Made by a program: the position numbers and the translations under genes. 64,000 nucleotides of DNA from UBA685 sp049890115 (GTDB lineage Bacteria; Pseudomonadota; Alphaproteobacteria; Puniceispirillales; Puniceispirillaceae). Location of the stretch: assembly GCA_049890115.1 (NCBI GenBank), contig JBMHCC010000007.1:1-64000 (forward strand), given 5' to 3'. Shown piece after piece: positions 8,613 to 16,289 of this stretch. Position 1 is the first letter of the stretch. Every line of letters begins with the position of its first letter. Below the pieces are notes generated by a model. It was not told where the DNA came from. It searched no databases and saw nothing but the letters and a program-made list of their open reading frames with translations.

Positions 8613-9425
8613 CTAGACAACCGAAATATCTGGGGCATCAACAGCTTTCATGCCTACGACATGATAGCCGCAATCAACATGATGCGTTTCACCAGATACG
8701 CCTGATGACAAATCTGATAGTAAATAGACACCTGCACCGCCAACATCATCTAGCGTAACATTGCGTTTGAGAGGTGAATTATATTCATTCCATTTCAGGA
8801 TATAGCGAAAATCACCAATACCAGAGGCAGCTAGTGTCTTCATCGGGCCAGCTGACAAGCCATTAACACGGATGTTCTGGCCGCCTAAATCAACTGCCAG
8901 ATAACGCACAGATGCTTCCAAGGCTGCTTTGGCAACACCCATCACATTATAATGCGGCATAACACGTTCAGCCCCATAATAGGTGAGGGTCAGCATAGAG
9001 CCGCCTTCACTCATTAGTTTGGCAGCGCGCGCAGCAATCGCAGTAAAGGAATAAACAGAAATATCCATAGTGCGATCAAAATTCGATCTGGTTGTTTCAA
9101 CATATTTGCCTTTCAGCTCTTCTTTGTCTGAATAAGCAATCGCATGAAGGATAAAATCTATTTTGCCCCATTTCGCTTCGAGTTCTGCAAAAACACTATC
9201 CATTGATGCATCATCTGTCACATCACATTCCATGACGATATCTGAATTAACAGATGCTGCTAGTGGCTCAACACGTTTGCGCAATGCATCACCTTGATAG
9301 GTGAAAGCAAGCTCTGCACCTTGTGCAGCTGCCGCAGAGGCAATGCCCCACGCTATTGATCGCTCATTGGCAACGCCCATAATCAGGCCACGCTTGCCTG
9401 CCATAATACCTGCAGAATTCGACAT
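8613..9425 (-). CDS. fabI: Enoyl-[acyl-carrier-protein] reductase FabI
   Basis: A 270-residue short-chain dehydrogenase-type enzyme that reduces the enoyl-ACP double bond with NADH in fatty acid elongation. The cofactor motif GVANERSIAWGIA lies near residue 17. The catalytic Tyr-x6-Lys pattern is in HYNVMGVAKAALE, and the substrate-binding AGPMKTLAASGI is also present. AAGGA lies about 10 bases before ATG. The target of triclosan-type inhibitors is usually this enzyme. It heads the fabI-aroC pair. Confidence 0.95.
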   Translation of the reverse strand: MSNSAGIMAGKRGLIMGVANERSIAWGIASAAAAQGAELAFTYQGDALRKRVEPLAASVNSDIVMECDVTDDASMDSVFAELEAKWGKIDFILHAIAYSDKEELKGKYVETTRSNFDRTMDISVYSFTAIAARAAKLMSEGGSMLTLTYYGAERVMPHYNVMGVAKAALEASVRYLAVDLGGQNIRVNGLSAGPMKTLAASGIGDFRYILKWNEYNSPLKRNVTLDDVGGAGVYLLSDLSSGVSGETHHVDCGYHVVGMKAVDAPDISVV

Positions 9426-9439
9426 TACTTTTCCTTTTA

Positions 9440-9991
9440 CTAATTCAGGCTATAAGTTGTACGTTTGGCAATCTCAACACGCTGACCTTTTTCATAAGGG
9501 CGCTTTGATGTCAGTGTCACAATACGGTTATCAATTTCAATTTCCAGACGATAACCATCAATACGCTCAATGGTTTCTTCTAGGACAACACGCTTGACTT
9601 CACACACTTCTTGACGGCGATAACCAACAATTTCGCCTTTGCCAGCGTTATTTTTGGAGGCCTCGCGGCCAAGCAATGCACCTGCAACAGCACCAGCTGC
9701 ACCGCCGCCATTTGAATCAGATAATTTATTGCCAATAGCAGACCCGATCAGGCCGCCCACAATCAAGCCGCCTATGCCATCATCGCCGCCTTTTGCCTCA
9801 CCATAAACAGGCACTTCTTCATCACGGCAGATGCGTTCATCAGTTGGTGTTTTGCGAATAAGGTTGCTTGTCAGCACATCAACATGTGTAACTGTACCAA
9901 GCACAGATTCTGTTCTTGTTTCTGCCACAACAGGCTGAATAGTTAATCCTGCTAGAAGAGCAGTCAGGCTGATAGCGCTTTTCAATTTCAT
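9440..9991 (-). CDS. Secreted glycine-zipper envelope protein (17 kDa antigen-like)
   Basis: A 183-residue protein. It begins with a signal peptide (MKLKSAISLTALLAGL, cleavage near VVA-ET at about residue 23) and carries a glycine-zipper segment at about 72-108 (GIGGLIVGGLIGSAIGNKL, then GGGAAGAVAGALLG), the pattern of outer-membrane 17 kDa surface-antigen-like proteins. The frame extends upstream to 10042, but ATG 9991 has AAGGAG seven bases away and gives a proper signal peptide. Its function is unknown; an envelope-stabilising role is a family-based guess. It lies just upstream of fabI on the same strand. Confidence 0.8.
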   Translation of the reverse strand: MKLKSAISLTALLAGLTIQPVVAETRTESVLGTVTHVDVLTSNLIRKTPTDERICRDEEVPVYGEAKGGDDGIGGLIVGGLIGSAIGNKLSDSNGGGAAGAVAGALLGREASKNNAGKGEIVGYRRQEVCEVKRVVLEETIERIDGYRLEIEIDNRIVTLTSKRPYEKGQRVEIAKRTTYSLN

Positions 9992-10124
9992 CACATATCT
10001 CCTTGAATAATGGTGGTGATCATTTGAATGACAGACACGCAAAAAACATTTGTGTGTCTTTCATAACTCTTTTCAATGATTAGGGCAAATTTAAGGCACG
10101 TCTTTTTTGTGCTATTTTGCCTGA

Positions 10125-10153
10125 TTGACCTTGTTTTTGTGACTTGCCATGAT
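10125..10153 (+). promoter_or_regulatory. Candidate sigma-70 promoter for pdxH
   Basis: TTGACC at 10125-10130 is followed after 17 bases by CATGAT at 10148-10153, a fair match to the sigma-70 consensus. It lies about 55 bases before the pdxH start, in the divergent gap between the glycine-zipper gene and pdxH. Confidence 0.45.
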
Positions 10154-10206
10154 AGGTCTCTATGCATAAGCGCAATCATTTCATATAAAATCAACAAGGT
10201 ATAATC

Positions 10207-10824
10207 ATGACACAATCGCCGCACAGCCCCTTGCATGATGATGAGTTGCATGCCGACCCCTTTACCCTTTTTGGGCAGTGGTTTGAGGATGCCAAGCAAG
10301 CAGAGATCAATGATCCAGATGCTATGGCGTTGGCTTCTGTTGATAAACAGGGCCAACCATCAGTGCGTATGGTGTTGCTAAAAGAATGGTCTGAGGCTGG
10401 TTTTGTCTTTTATACCAATTATGATGGGCGTAAGGCAGATGAGTTGCTATCTGTCAAAAAGGCAGCCTTTTCAATGCACTGGAAATCCTTACGCAGGCAA
10501 GTCAGAGTAGCTGGTAGCGTTGCACAAGTGCCAGCTGAACAAAGTGATGCTTATTTTGCCTCGCGTCATCGTGGCTCGCAAATTGGGGCATGGGCATCAC
10601 GGCAATCACGCCCGCTTGATAAAAGACAGACATTGGCAGATCGCGTTAAGGAAATAGAAGCACAATTTCCAGATGAGGTGCCACGCCCACCACATTGGGG
10701 TGGCTTTATCATCATGCCATCAGAGATAGAATTTTGGGCAGATGGCGCCTATCGTCTGCATGACCGTTTTCGTTTTTCAAAAAATGAGAGCGGCACATGG
10801 AAAGCACAGCGTCTTTATCCCTGA
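10207..10824 (+). CDS. pdxH: Pyridoxamine 5'-phosphate oxidase
   Basis: A 205-residue FMN flavoenzyme that oxidises pyridoxine/pyridoxamine 5'-phosphate to pyridoxal 5'-phosphate, using O2. Visible family blocks are DPDAMALASVDKQGQPSVRM, FYTNYDGRKADEL, the FMN/PLP-binding SRHRGSQIGAWASRQS, and the C-terminal block around WADGAYRLHDR, ending in the typical RLYP. Length is usual. It is divergent from the glycine-zipper gene and stands alone. PLP is a cofactor for two enzymes elsewhere in this window (the aminotransferase and the cysteine desulfurase). Confidence 0.95.
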   Translation: MTQSPHSPLHDDELHADPFTLFGQWFEDAKQAEINDPDAMALASVDKQGQPSVRMVLLKEWSEAGFVFYTNYDGRKADELLSVKKAAFSMHWKSLRRQVRVAGSVAQVPAEQSDAYFASRHRGSQIGAWASRQSRPLDKRQTLADRVKEIEAQFPDEVPRPPHWGGFIIMPSEIEFWADGAYRLHDRFRFSKNESGTWKAQRLYP

Positions 10825-10852
10825 TAAGATTGTTTGCGCATTGTAAGCATAG

Positions 10853-10881
10853 TTGATAGCTATCAATGCCTGTTATATTCT
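10853..10881 (+). promoter_or_regulatory. 14-base palindrome overlapping a candidate promoter before the dimethylglycine dehydrogenase-like gene
   Basis: TTGATAGCTATCAA at 10853-10866 is a perfect palindrome. Its first half supplies a -35-like TTGATA; TATATT (10874-10879) or TATTCT (10876-10881) lies at 15 or 17 bases as a -10. A regulator bound here would cover the -35. It is about 140 bases upstream of the gene, leaving a leader of roughly 115 bases. The regulator is not identified. Confidence 0.45.
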
Positions 10882-11004
10882 ATTGAATGTCGGATAAAGG
10901 CCTCTTTTGTCGAACTAGTTTCAGTACCATTTACAAATAGAAATTCGGGCAGCATAGCCTGCAATATCATAATCGTGATTGATTAGCGCTAAAGGGACAA
11001 AGAC

Positions 11005-13440
11005 ATGAAATCGCATGCAAGAGTTGTTGTTATTGGTGGCGGTGCTGTTGGTGTTGGCACATTATATCATCTGGCTAAAAAAGGCTGGTCAGATGTTGTT
11101 TTGATTGAACGCAAAGAGCTTACCTCTGGTTCAACATGGCATGCAGCTGGTTTATTGCCATTATTCAACATGTCTTATTCTGTTGGTCAGATTCATAAAT
11201 ATTCTGTTGAATTATATGGACGCCTTCAGGAAGAAACTGGGCTTCATGCAGGCCTATCGCGTGTATCCAATATCCGCCTTGCGACCAATCAGGATCGCAT
11301 GGATGAATATATGCAATATAAAGGTGTGGCAGAAACCATTGGTGTTAATGTCGAAGTTCTGACACCTGAAGAAGTTGTTGAACATTGGCCTTTGGCTGTG
11401 CCAGATGGCCTTATCGGTGCTATTCGCCACCCTGATGATGGTTATATTCAGCCAGCTGATTTAACACAGGCTATGGCAAAAGGCGCCCGTGATAATGGCG
11501 CTGAAATCTATCGTAATACAACTGTGACAGCGATTAGCAGAACAGCCTCTGGTGAATGGAAAATCACCACAGATAAGGGCGAAATCACATGTGAGCATGT
11601 TGTATCATGTACTGGTAACTTTGCCCGCCATACAGGTGCGATGGTTGGTCTTGAAATACCTGTTATCCCAGTTGAACATCAATATATCGTGACAGAGCCA
11701 CATCCAGCTATTCAGGAACGTCAGGCAAAAGGTCTGCCAGAGATGGGCGTTTTGCGTGAATCAGATGGCAGCTGGTATATGCGTGAAGAAAATGGTGGCC
11801 TTATCCTTGGCCCTTATGAAGTTGGCGCACCTGTCTGTTATTTTGATGGGCCAAGTGAAGATAGTGAATATGAATTATTCCAAGAAGATTTGGAACGATT
11901 GATGCCGCATATTGAATCAGCGATTCACCGTGTGCCAGCTTTTGCTGAAGTTGGGGTGAAAAAGGTATATAATGGCGCGATTGCCTATACGCCTGATGGC
12001 AGCCCCATTATCGGCCCTGCTTGGGATTTGCCAAATTTCTGGCTTAATGAAGGTCATAGCTTTGGTATCACAGCAACAGGTGGTGCTGGCTGGCAGTTGG
12101 CTGAATGGATTGTCGAAGGCGAGCCAACCATTGATATGAATGGTGTCGACCCACGCCGCTTTGGCTCTTATGCCACAAAAAGCTTCTTGAAAGAAAAGAA
12201 TGAAGAAGCCTATGCCAATGTGTTTACCATTCATTATCCAGATGAAGAACGCGAAGCAGGCCGCCCATTACGCACAGCGCCCTGCTATGATCGCTTAAAA
12301 GATATGGGCGCTGTTTTTGGCCAAAAATTTGGCTGGGAACGTGCAAACTGGTTCGCACCAGAAGGTGTTACCCAAGATGATCACTGGTCATTCCGCCGTT
12401 CCAACTGGTTTGAACATGTTGGTAATGAAGTACGTAATGTATCTGAAAATGTCGGTGTTCTTGATATGTCAGCTTTTGCCAAGGCGCGCATTGAAGGGCC
12501 AGGAGCAGAAGCATTTCTAGAATATCTAACAGCGAATAAGCTGCCACGTAAAAATGGTCGTATCACCTTGGCACATGCGCTAGCACCGCGTGGCGGGGTG
12601 CATTCTGAATTTACCATTATGCGTGAATCTGAAGATAGCTTTTATGTGGTATCTGCTGGTGCTGCCCAGAGGCTTGATCATGACTGGATTAAAAAGCATA
12701 TGCCAGATGACAGGTCTGTTACTTTTACCGATCTGACAAACTCAATGGGTGTGCTTGTTCTGGCAGGGCCAAAATCGCGGGAATTGCTGGAACGTCTGAC
12801 CTTAACAGATTTATCAAATGAGAATTTCCCGTGGCTTTCAGCACAGAAAATTGATGTTCATATGGCGCCATCTATTGCGGCACGTGTGAATTTTGTGGGC
12901 GAGCTTGGCTGGGAATTGCATCATCCGATTGAATATCAAAATCATATTTTTGATGCGTTATTCAAAGCAGGTGCTGATTTAGGAATTAAGCCATTTGGTA
13001 TTCGTGCCATGGATGCGATGCGTCTTGAAAAATCATACCGCATGGTTGGCACAGAGATGTCTATCGAATATGCCGCTCTGGAATCAGGTCTTGATCGTTT
13101 TGTGAATCTGCAAAAAGAAGATTTCATCGGCCGTGATGGTCTGGTGAAATGGCAAGAAGCTGGCTTTAACAATGTGTTTGTAACGATGAAAGTTCATGAC
13201 ACTGTTGATGCTGATCCAATAGGTGGTAACCCGATTTATCATGATGGCACGCTTGTTGGTCGTTGTACATCAGGTGGCTATGGTTTCCGTGTTGGCCATT
13301 CAATCGCACTGGCGATGGTTCAGCCTGGTTTTGCTGAAATTGGTCAGATGCTGGAAATTGATATTCTTGGCACGAAATACAAAGCTGAGATTATCGAAGA
13401 AAGCCCGTTTGATCCGAAAAATGCCGCTTTGCGCGCTTAG
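11005..13440 (+). CDS. Dimethylglycine dehydrogenase-like FAD/folate enzyme (DAO + GcvT domains)
   Basis: An 811-residue flavoprotein. The N-terminal DAO domain has the dinucleotide motif GGGAVGVG (11-18) and SGSTWHAAGL (41-50), whose His46 matches the covalent FAD attachment site of dimethylglycine and sarcosine dehydrogenases. A linker (FAO_M-like) and a C-terminal GcvT-type aminomethyl-folate domain follow from about residue 430. This architecture oxidatively removes an N-methyl group and hands it to tetrahydrofolate. Dimethylglycine is the best-guess substrate, but sarcosine or related amines are possible. It starts after AAAGGGAC with ATG and is followed 19 bases later by the MttB-like gene. 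Confidence 0.85.
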   Translation: MKSHARVVVIGGGAVGVGTLYHLAKKGWSDVVLIERKELTSGSTWHAAGLLPLFNMSYSVGQIHKYSVELYGRLQEETGLHAGLSRVSNIRLATNQDRMDEYMQYKGVAETIGVNVEVLTPEEVVEHWPLAVPDGLIGAIRHPDDGYIQPADLTQAMAKGARDNGAEIYRNTTVTAISRTASGEWKITTDKGEITCEHVVSCTGNFARHTGAMVGLEIPVIPVEHQYIVTEPHPAIQERQAKGLPEMGVLRESDGSWYMREENGGLILGPYEVGAPVCYFDGPSEDSEYELFQEDLERLMPHIESAIHRVPAFAEVGVKKVYNGAIAYTPDGSPIIGPAWDLPNFWLNEGHSFGITATGGAGWQLAEWIVEGEPTIDMNGVDPRRFGSYATKSFLKEKNEEAYANVFTIHYPDEEREAGRPLRTAPCYDRLKDMGAVFGQKFGWERANWFAPEGVTQDDHWSFRRSNWFEHVGNEVRNVSENVGVLDMSAFAKARIEGPGAEAFLEYLTANKLPRKNGRITLAHALAPRGGVHSEFTIMRESEDSFYVVSAGAAQRLDHDWIKKHMPDDRSVTFTDLTNSMGVLVLAGPKSRELLERLTLTDLSNENFPWLSAQKIDVHMAPSIAARVNFVGELGWELHHPIEYQNHIFDALFKAGADLGIKPFGIRAMDAMRLEKSYRMVGTEMSIEYAALESGLDRFVNLQKEDFIGRDGLVKWQEAGFNNVFVTMKVHDTVDADPIGGNPIYHDGTLVGRCTSGGYGFRVGHSIALAMVQPGFAEIGQMLEIDILGTKYKAEIIEESPFDPKNAALRA

Positions 13441-13459
13441 ATCATAAGATAGGAAAAAG

Positions 13460-15013
13460 ATGATGAGTGAACAAACAGCAGAAAGACGCTCGCGCAGAGG
13501 TGGCGGCCGTGATGCCAGACGCCAGATACGAGACAGCAGCAATTTAGGGCCATCACAGCCTTATATTGTGCGTAAAATTGCGCCTGTTGATATTTTGAGT
13601 GATGAGGCAGCTGAGATTATCGAGGCAAATGCTGAGACTATTTTGGAAGAGATTGGGATTGATTTCCGTGATGATCCAGAAGCCTTAGATATTCTGAAAA
13701 ATGTCGGATGTGATGTCAAAGGTGAGCGTGTGTATTTCCCACGCGGATTGGCAAAACAGCTCTGTCAGACAGCGCCATCACATTTCACCCAGCATGCCAG
13801 AAACCCAGCGCGTTCTGTTGAAATTGGTGGCAATAATACTGTTTTTGCCCCAGTTTATGGCCCGCCTTTCGTTCGTGATCTGGAAAATAACCGCCGCTAT
13901 GCTGAATTGGAAGATTTCCAGAATATCGTCAAGCTGGTCTATATGTTGCCAGGCTTGCATCATTCAGGTGGCACGGTCTGTGAGCCGGTTGATGTGCCAA
14001 TTACCAAACGTCACCTTGATATGATTTATGCCCATATGCGTTTTTCAGATAAGCCCTTTATGGGGTCTGTAACAGCGCCAAGCCGTGCCCAAGATACGGT
14101 TGATATGGCTAAAATCTTATTTGGTGATGAATTTGTGCAGCAAAATACCATTGCCGCATCGCTGATTAATGCCAATTCACCAATGACATGGGATGATACG
14201 ATGCTTGGTGCGCTAAAGGTGTATGCGCGCAATAATCAGGCTGTTATCTTGTCACCTTTCATTCTGGCAGGCGCGATGTCACCTGTCTCTGTGGCAGGTA
14301 CATTGGCACAGACTCTGGCAGAAGCGATGAGTGGCATTGCCTTTACCCAAGCTGTTAATCCAGGCGCGCCCGTGATTTTTGGCAGCTTTGCTAGCTCAAT
14401 TTCAATGCAATCAGGTGCGCCGACCTTTGGCACGCCTGAACCTGCTAAGGTGCTGTATGGTTGTGCCAAGCTAGCGCGTCGTCTTGGCGTGCCTTTCCGC
14501 TCAGGTGGCTCTTTGACAGGGTCAAAGACAGCTGATGCACAAGCTGCTTATGAATCAGCCCATACCATTACACCAACCGTTTTAGGCGGGGTGAATTTTG
14601 CGCTTCATTCAGCTGGCTGGATGGAAGGCGGGCTTGTCTCTGATTATGCGAAATTACTGCTTGATGCTGATCAGCTCACCATGATGCAGTCATTGGTCGA
14701 TGGCATTGATATCTCAGAAAATGGCCAGGCGATGGATGCGCTTCGTGAAACTGGCCCAGGCCAGCATTTCCTTGGCTCATCTCATACACAACAGAATTTT
14801 GAGACAGCTTTCTGGCGGTCATCTATTTCTGATAATAACACTTTTGAGCAATGGTCATCAGAAGGCTATGTCGAATCTCATGACAGAGCCCGTAAACGTG
14901 CCAAAGAGATGCTAGCAGCTTATGAAGCACCACATCTTGATGAAGGCATTGATGAAGCCCTGCAAGCCTTTATTGCAAAACGCAAAGAAGCCTTGCCAGA
15001 TAGTGATTTTTAA
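13460..15013 (+). CDS. MttB-superfamily (trimethylamine/glycine betaine-type) methyltransferase, non-pyrrolysine
   Basis: A 517-residue COG5598-type protein. A basic N-terminus (SRRGGGRDARRQIRD) precedes the TIM-barrel methyltransferase body, with recognisable blocks ILEEIGIDFRDDPEAL, VYGPPFVRDL, MLPGLHHSGGTVCEP, NANSPMTWDD and GSFASSISMQSGAPTFGTPEP. There is no in-frame amber codon, so it is not the pyrrolysine form. Characterised relatives such as MtgB move a methyl from glycine betaine to a corrinoid protein. AGGA lies 5-8 bases before ATG 13460/13463. It follows the dimethylglycine dehydrogenase-like gene closely and the unit ends at a terminator. No corrinoid protein gene is visible, so the acceptor is unknown. 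Confidence 0.85.
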   Translation: MMSEQTAERRSRRGGGRDARRQIRDSSNLGPSQPYIVRKIAPVDILSDEAAEIIEANAETILEEIGIDFRDDPEALDILKNVGCDVKGERVYFPRGLAKQLCQTAPSHFTQHARNPARSVEIGGNNTVFAPVYGPPFVRDLENNRRYAELEDFQNIVKLVYMLPGLHHSGGTVCEPVDVPITKRHLDMIYAHMRFSDKPFMGSVTAPSRAQDTVDMAKILFGDEFVQQNTIAASLINANSPMTWDDTMLGALKVYARNNQAVILSPFILAGAMSPVSVAGTLAQTLAEAMSGIAFTQAVNPGAPVIFGSFASSISMQSGAPTFGTPEPAKVLYGCAKLARRLGVPFRSGGSLTGSKTADAQAAYESAHTITPTVLGGVNFALHSAGWMEGGLVSDYAKLLLDADQLTMMQSLVDGIDISENGQAMDALRETGPGQHFLGSSHTQQNFETAFWRSSISDNNTFEQWSSEGYVESHDRARKRAKEMLAAYEAPHLDEGIDEALQAFIAKRKEALPDSDF

Positions 15014-15051
15014 TCTGTTTCATCTGGCCTGATAAGCCAACATAGATATTT

Positions 15052-15088
15052 AAAAAAAGGCTGACAGAGCGTTCTGACAGCCTTTTTT
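15052..15088 (+). terminator. Rho-independent terminator after the MttB-like gene
   Basis: AGGCTG and CAGCCT form the outer stem, with an inner CAG/CTG after one A-A mismatch. Seven A residues precede it and six T residues follow (15083-15088). It closes the two-gene plus-strand unit. Confidence 0.8.
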
Positions 15089-15186
15089 GTGTTCTGGATT
15101 ACCAATGCGTCATTTAGCTTGACTAGAAAGATTAACTGGCAAAACCATCTGCTCTGATTGGCAATAATGGGCAGAGAGAGGCGTTG

Positions 15187-15684
15187 GTGAAACGGATAAG
15201 CACTCTGATAATCATGATGTTTTTGATTGGCGTCACGGCACCACAATTCGCCAAGGCGCAGCAAACAGCTAGTGACTATTTTGCCGCTGGTTTGGCACAT
15301 TCTAATGCTGGGCAATATTTTGATGCGATACAAGATTATGATAAAGCGATTGCTTTAGACCCTGATAATACGCTTGCCTATAATAATCGCGGAGCTGCCA
15401 AATCAGATTTAGGGCAATATTTTGATGCGATACAAGATTATGATAAAGCGATTGCCTTAAACCCTGATGATGCGCTTGCCTATAATAATCGCGGATCTGC
15501 CAAATCAGATTTAGGGCAGTATTTTGATGCGATACAAGATTATGATAAAGCGATTGCTTTAAACCCTGATTATGCACTTGCCCTTAGTAATCGCAGCATA
15601 GTTAATCGGCTTCTTGGCAAAATATCACAGGCAGAAAATGATTGCCGCATTGCCAAACAAATTGATAGCTCTGTTTCTTGCTAG
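15187..15684 (+). CDS. Exported tetratricopeptide-repeat protein
   Basis: A 165-residue protein with a signal peptide (VKRISTLIIMMFLIGVT, cleavage after AKA near residue 24) and about four TPR units, e.g. YFDAIQDYDKAIALNPDDAL with NNRG turns. TPRs make protein-protein contacts, so this is probably a periplasmic scaffold; no partner can be named. GTG 15187 is preferred over the adjacent in-frame TTG 15184 because AGAGAGG (15175-15181) is 5 bases from it. The central repeats are nearly identical in DNA. The stop TAG overlaps the convergent soxG stop in CTAG (15681-15684). Confidence 0.8.
   Translation: MKRISTLIIMMFLIGVTAPQFAKAQQTASDYFAAGLAHSNAGQYFDAIQDYDKAIALDPDNTLAYNNRGAAKSDLGQYFDAIQDYDKAIALNPDDALAYNNRGSAKSDLGQYFDAIQDYDKAIALNPDYALALSNRSIVNRLLGKISQAENDCRIAKQIDSSVSC
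15310..15600 (+). repeat. Three near-identical 102-base tandem units inside the TPR gene
   Basis: Units begin with GGGCA(A/G)TATTTTGATGCG at 15310, 15412 and 15514, exactly 102 bases (34 codons, one TPR) apart. They differ at only a few positions (e.g. GCTTTAGAC / GCCTTAAAC); the last copy diverges after about 75 bases. Such DNA identity suggests recent duplication or gene conversion. Confidence 0.9.
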
Positions 15685-16289
15685 ACCGCCAGCTGATAGC
15701 CGCAATCAAGAGCGGCATCACAAAGATAATCAACCAGATAATCAGTAAAGCTGGTGCGGCAGATAATGATAAATTCATCAGCATCTTTGCATAATATTGT
15801 GACACCAGCATGAGATAATGTGGTCTGTGCACACATGCCAGATGTGAAATAATCTTTATGCAAATCAAGCGCACAGCCTTTTGCAAGGACAGCGCGCACA
15901 GATGGCCCTGTGAGTGACAAGCTTGTCAGTGCATCTGTGACATCATTCACAGCAATATGATCCTTGCTGCCAGCATCTTTTATCTGACGCGCCATCGCTG
16001 TCTCTGCGCCTGCCTCTAGCAATATCATCACCTCATCAGGGCCAAGCCAAACTGCCAACCTGTCACCAGCAGCGGTGAAATGATTATTGGATGGGTTGCT
16101 ATCAAGGCCGATAATCTTGCTCACCTGCTTATGGAACTTATCAGAGCAGCGCAGATTCAGCTTGCCCTGATGGGTTAGCTCACGAAGCACCATCCCAACA
16201 GCCCCACCATTTGGGTTTGGCATGGCTTGTTTGTCTCTGCCATAAAAAGCTGACAAACCATCAATCAGTGCAGGTGCAGATTTAGCCAT
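15681..16289 (-). CDS. soxG: Sarcosine oxidase gamma subunit
   Basis: A 202-residue protein, the smaller GcvT-like subunit of heterotetrameric sarcosine oxidase. The assignment rests on position directly after soxA and on blocks such as LRCSDKFHKQVSKIIG, RLAVWLGPDEVMILLE and the C-terminal FIIICRTSFTDYLVDYLCDAAL. The frame runs upstream to 16358, but ATG 16289 has AGGAGAG seven bases away and overlaps the soxA stop by 8 bases, implying translational coupling. Gamma has no cofactor of its own known; it contacts the alpha subunit. It is the last gene of soxB-soxD-soxA-soxG. Confidence 0.88.
   Translation of the reverse strand: MAKSAPALIDGLSAFYGRDKQAMPNPNGGAVGMVLRELTHQGKLNLRCSDKFHKQVSKIIGLDSNPSNNHFTAAGDRLAVWLGPDEVMILLEAGAETAMARQIKDAGSKDHIAVNDVTDALTSLSLTGPSVRAVLAKGCALDLHKDYFTSGMCAQTTLSHAGVTILCKDADEFIIICRTSFTDYLVDYLCDAALDCGYQLAV

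Noticed and set aside
13460..15013. Pyrrolysine-containing trimethylamine methyltransferase
   Set aside because: The reading frame has no in-frame TAG before its true end, so pyrrolysine insertion is not needed.
15310..15600. Evenly spaced repeat that could be taken for a CRISPR array or a minisatellite
   Set aside because: Units are contiguous 102 bases, in frame, and each encodes one TPR motif, so it is a protein repeat; there are no unique spacers.
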